Assembly: GCA_029667085.1 (NCBI GenBank)
Contig: JARUHJ010000003.1
Coordinates: 186,001-250,000 of the forward strand
DNA length: 64,000 nt
Source of the DNA: Deltaproteobacteria bacterium IMCC39524
GTDB taxonomy: Bacteria > Desulfobacterota > Desulfuromonadia > Desulfuromonadales > BM103
Direction: 5' to 3'
Shown: positions 61,699 to 64,000 of the stretch, piece after piece
How positions within the stretch are numbered: the first letter of the stretch is position 1
How the letters are laid out: each line of letters begins with the position of its first letter
Translations under genes and position numbers: made by a program
Notes under the pieces: model-generated
Told to the model about the DNA's origin: nothing
Seen by the model: the letters and a program-made list of their open reading frames with translations, nothing else
Databases searched by the model: none

Positions 61699-62340
61699 AT
61701 GACTTTTTTAAAACGCTTGACGCTACTGGCGCTCGCTGGATTATTGACGACCGCCTGTTCCAGTACAACGGTGAAAAACTCCTGGGTCAAACCAGGCTAC
61801 TCAGATAAAGTCGAGAATGTCTATCTTGTCGGCATCGCCAAGGAGGAGGATTTCCGGAGGCTTTTCGAAGAAGCCTTTAAGCGCAAGCTGACTGATCAAG
61901 GTGTCCGGGCGATCCCCAGTCATAACGCTCTTGACAAGAGCCAGGAGAGCAACCGGGAAAGTATTATCAGGGAGATGGAAGCGAATGGCTGCGACTCGGT
62001 CCTGCTCACCAAAATGATCAGGAAACGGAAAGATAAAGGTACTTCGGGGAAAGGCATACAGGTTGTCCAGGTCGTCCCGGTCGCGGCACCTGTCTATATA
62101 GATCCCTGGTACAACAGTTGGGGATCCTATTACTATCAGGGCACTAGCGTTAAGGACGTTCAGCCAACGACTCCCGGGACCACCACCCTGACGATTGAAT
62201 CTGTACTCTATGACCTGAAAACCGAGGAGAGGATCTGGTCAGCTCAACTGGAAACGGTCAAAGAGATAGATGTCATGAAAATGATACAGGATCATGTCGA
62301 TGCCGTGGTCAGAAACCTCAAGCAAAAAGGTCTTATCTGA
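61699..62340 (+). CDS. Lipoprotein of unknown function, copy 1
   Basis: A 213-residue lipoprotein: signal peptide with lipobox LTTAC (Cys20). The body (VENVYLVGIAKEEDFRRLFE, GVRAIPSHNALDKS, MEANGCDSVLLTKMIR, VLYDLKTEERIWSAQLETV) is an alpha/beta fold resembling lipoproteins of the DUF4136/CsgG-like kind, but the family is uncertain. A Tyr/Trp-rich segment (DPWYNSWGSYYYQGTS) interrupts it. AGGAGG lies 15 nt upstream, rather far. Paralogue downstream. Confidence 0.75.
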   Translation: MTFLKRLTLLALAGLLTTACSSTTVKNSWVKPGYSDKVENVYLVGIAKEEDFRRLFEEAFKRKLTDQGVRAIPSHNALDKSQESNRESIIREMEANGCDSVLLTKMIRKRKDKGTSGKGIQVVQVVPVAAPVYIDPWYNSWGSYYYQGTSVKDVQPTTPGTTTLTIESVLYDLKTEERIWSAQLETVKEIDVMKMIQDHVDAVVRNLKQKGLI

Positions 62341-62422
62341 CGACCTCTGCAGCCAGTCGATTAAAGCCTGCGGCAGGCGCGTTTATAGTCACTTGATACT
62401 TCAACAATAAAGGATCAACAAC

Positions 62423-63049
62423 ATGAGCACTCCCAAATACCTCTGCGCTTGTCTCGTTCTTTTGCTTGTGACGCTAACGGCCTCCTGTGCCCCTATCAAA
62501 AAGCTGGAGGTCTGGAAGGAAGAAACTTACACCCAATCTCCGCAGAAAGTCCTGGTCATTGCCAGGGCTCAAGAGAAGAGTGTGCGCGAACAATTTGAAA
62601 ACGTCCTTGCGAACCAGTTGTCTGACCGGGGTGTTGACGTTATCCGCAGCTATAAAGTTCTTCCAGATTTGAAGACGAAGCCAGATCGCGAGACGGTTGT
62701 GGCAAAAGTCAGAGAGCTTGGCGTTGACAGTGTGCTGGTGGCACGTTCGATCAGTAAGAAAGAGATCACAAATCACCAGTATGGAGGCGTCGTCCTGGGA
62801 GGGTCTGCTGTTTACACAGGTGGCAGCTGGTACGGCTACAGTTACGGTTACACTTATGACAAGCAATACGACACGGATTACTTTACAATATCGACCAAGC
62901 TTTATGATGTGGGTTCTGAAAAGCCGGTCTGGTCATACATTGCGCAAGTCAAGGTCGACGGCTCCCGTCAGGGCGCGGTCAATGTATTCGTTCCGGCCAT
63001 CGTTGAGCAGCTAGAGGGCAGCGAGCTCGTCAACAGCAAACGCCCCTAG
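62423..63049 (+). CDS. Lipoprotein of unknown function, copy 2
   Basis: A 208-residue lipoprotein with lipobox LTASC and the same layout as copy 1: QKVLVIARAQEKSVREQFEN, GVDVIRSYKVLPD, ELGVDSVLVARSI, LYDVGSEKPVWSYIAQVKV, and an aromatic Gly/Tyr-rich insert (GGSWYGYSYGYTYD). Both aromatic inserts fall at the same position. AATAAAGGA precedes the ATG. A strong terminator follows. Confidence 0.78.
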   Translation: MSTPKYLCACLVLLLVTLTASCAPIKKLEVWKEETYTQSPQKVLVIARAQEKSVREQFENVLANQLSDRGVDVIRSYKVLPDLKTKPDRETVVAKVRELGVDSVLVARSISKKEITNHQYGGVVLGGSAVYTGGSWYGYSYGYTYDKQYDTDYFTISTKLYDVGSEKPVWSYIAQVKVDGSRQGAVNVFVPAIVEQLEGSELVNSKRP

Positions 63050-63135
63050 CGGCCTGTCGGACAATCCTCAAATTAGCTGCCAGTCTCAGTCTTTTTGGTC
63101 TGTTTAGACGAATGAACAACCCTTCCTCCCGCAAT

Positions 63136-63171
63136 GAAAGGGCCCGACACATTCATGTGTCGGGCCCTTTC
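63136..63171. terminator. Bidirectional terminator between the lipoprotein genes and phoU
   Basis: GAAAGGGCCCGACACA pairs with TGTGTCGGGCCCTTTC around TTCA. Lies between convergent genes. Confidence 0.9.
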
Positions 63172-63207
63172 TGCTTTTCAAAAGGATGTTCTCACGGTTT
63201 TATCCCG

Positions 63208-63864
63208 TCAGGCAATCGTATGGCGCACGATGGTTCCTTCGTTTAAGTAGATGACATCCTCGGCGATATTGGTTGCAAGATCGGCCACGCGTTCGAGGTG
63301 ACGGGAGACGGTCAGGTAACTCAGCACCGTGTCGATGGTCTCCGGGGCCTTGCGAATATAGTCTTTGAATAGGCCGTAGTTACGGCCATGCAGGATATCG
63401 ACCTCATCGTCGAGTTCAAGGACAGCCTGGGCCAGTTCCAGATCTGCATTGATAAGCGCCTCGATCGCCTGTCCGAGCATAAGGATGACTTTTTGTGCCA
63501 TGTCCTCGAGGTTTAACGGACAGTCCATATGAGCGAATTTGGCTAAGTCGACAGTCCGCTCGGATATATTGACCGCCTGATCAGCGATCCGCTCCAGGTT
63601 GCTGTTGATCTTGAGTATCGCAACGATCATACGCAGATCATTAGCCACCGGCTGATGTAGGGCCAGAATCTTCAGACATTCTTCTTCGAGCTCGACCTCC
63701 TTGCGATTAACCTCCTCGTCGGAGGCAATCAGTTTTTCTGCCAGGGCGACATCTCTTTCGGTGAGAGCCCTGAATGAGAGCTGCACGTTCTCTTCGACGA
63801 TTGCCGTCAAGGCGAGCAGCTGCTTCTCAAGCTGTCCCAGCTCTTTATGCAATAAGCTTGTCAT
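63208..63864 (-). CDS. phoU: Phosphate signalling protein PhoU
   Basis: A 218-residue helical protein of two PhoU repeats, each with the metal-binding Glu/Asp pattern (EEVNRKEVELEEECLKILAL; ELDDEVDILHGRNYGLFK). It links the Pst transporter to the phosphate two-component system. Lies 11 bp after pstB on the same strand. Confidence 0.95.
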   Translation of the reverse strand: MTSLLHKELGQLEKQLLALTAIVEENVQLSFRALTERDVALAEKLIASDEEVNRKEVELEEECLKILALHQPVANDLRMIVAILKINSNLERIADQAVNISERTVDLAKFAHMDCPLNLEDMAQKVILMLGQAIEALINADLELAQAVLELDDEVDILHGRNYGLFKDYIRKAPETIDTVLSYLTVSRHLERVADLATNIAEDVIYLNEGTIVRHTIA

Positions 63865-63875
63865 GGTTTAACTCC

Positions 63876-64000
63876 TCAACCAAACCGCCCGGTGATGTAA
63901 TCCTGGGTCCTGGTATTGTTTGGGTTGGTGAAAATCTTGTCGGTGGCACCGAACTCGATAATCTCCCCTTTGTAGAAAAAGGCCGTGTAGTCAGAGATGC
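63876..64000 (-). CDS. pstB: Phosphate ABC transporter ATP-binding protein PstB, C-terminal fragment
   Basis: The last 41 codons only. Residues [18 protein letters not shown], then [21 protein letters not shown], are the PstB C-terminus. Continues beyond base 64000. Pairs with phoU downstream. Confidence 0.93.
   Translation of the reverse strand, partial: ISDYTAFFYKGEIIEFGATDKIFTNPNNTRTQDYITGRFG

Overview
The window looks like chromosome of a Gram-negative, anaerobic member of the Desulfuromonadia (Geobacter/Desulfuromonas/Pelobacter-type). The basis is the recR-ybaB block beside a pyruvate:ferredoxin oxidoreductase, triheme c7-type cytochromes, a GlcD/GlcF-type lactate oxidase with a lactate racemase homologue, and several [NiFe] hydrogenases. 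Assignment to a genus is not possible by eye.

Layout. 1-3.5 kb (minus strand): start of pyruvate:ferredoxin oxidoreductase, recR, ybaB, dnaX (with an E. coli-like A AAA AAG frameshift site), SRP RNA and tRNA-Ser(GGA). 3.6-7.9 kb: a lipoprotein and a large surface protein joining an SBP-like N-terminus, duplicated cadherin/VCBS-like modules, an outer-membrane barrel and a beta-helix. 8.0-16.1 kb: heat-shock operon hrcA-grpE-dnaK-dnaJ behind a CIRCE operator, followed by an LpoA-like gene; then hemW. 16.2-23.9 kb: a 12-gene Mrp/Mbh-type cation/proton antiporter operon, including a 52-residue membrane protein. 24-29.9 kb: nitrilase, MipA-like porin, PP-loop/NFACT protein, pilT, moaA and a triheme cytochrome. 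30-34.1 kb: glcF, glcD and larA, separated by palindromic intergenic repeats.

34.4-61.2 kb is a hydrogen-metabolism island. It holds hypABCDE, a sigma-54-dependent response regulator, a periplasmic Hyb-type group 1 hydrogenase operon (large subunit, protease, small subunit, ferredoxin, NrfD-like membrane protein), and two complete sulfhydrogenase-like (group 3b-type) operons with the same subunit order. One has beta and gamma fused in a single 654-residue protein; the other keeps them separate. Between the two soluble hydrogenases are an outer-membrane protein, an orphan TAXI receptor, a second triheme cytochrome, a small HMA-like protein, a two-component system and two pirins. Sigma-54-type promoters precede the Hyb operon and a 61-residue membrane protein next to hypE, suggesting one regulon.

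61.3-64 kb: two paralogous lipoproteins, phoU and the end of pstB.

The likely theme is that the periplasmic enzyme feeds H2 electrons to the quinone pool, while the two cytoplasmic enzymes exchange electrons between H2 and NAD(P)H; the shared Hyp proteins mature all three. hypF and the lactate racemase cofactor genes are not in the window. Start codons were moved inward wherever a ribosome-binding site, signal peptide or overlap with the preceding stop decided it.
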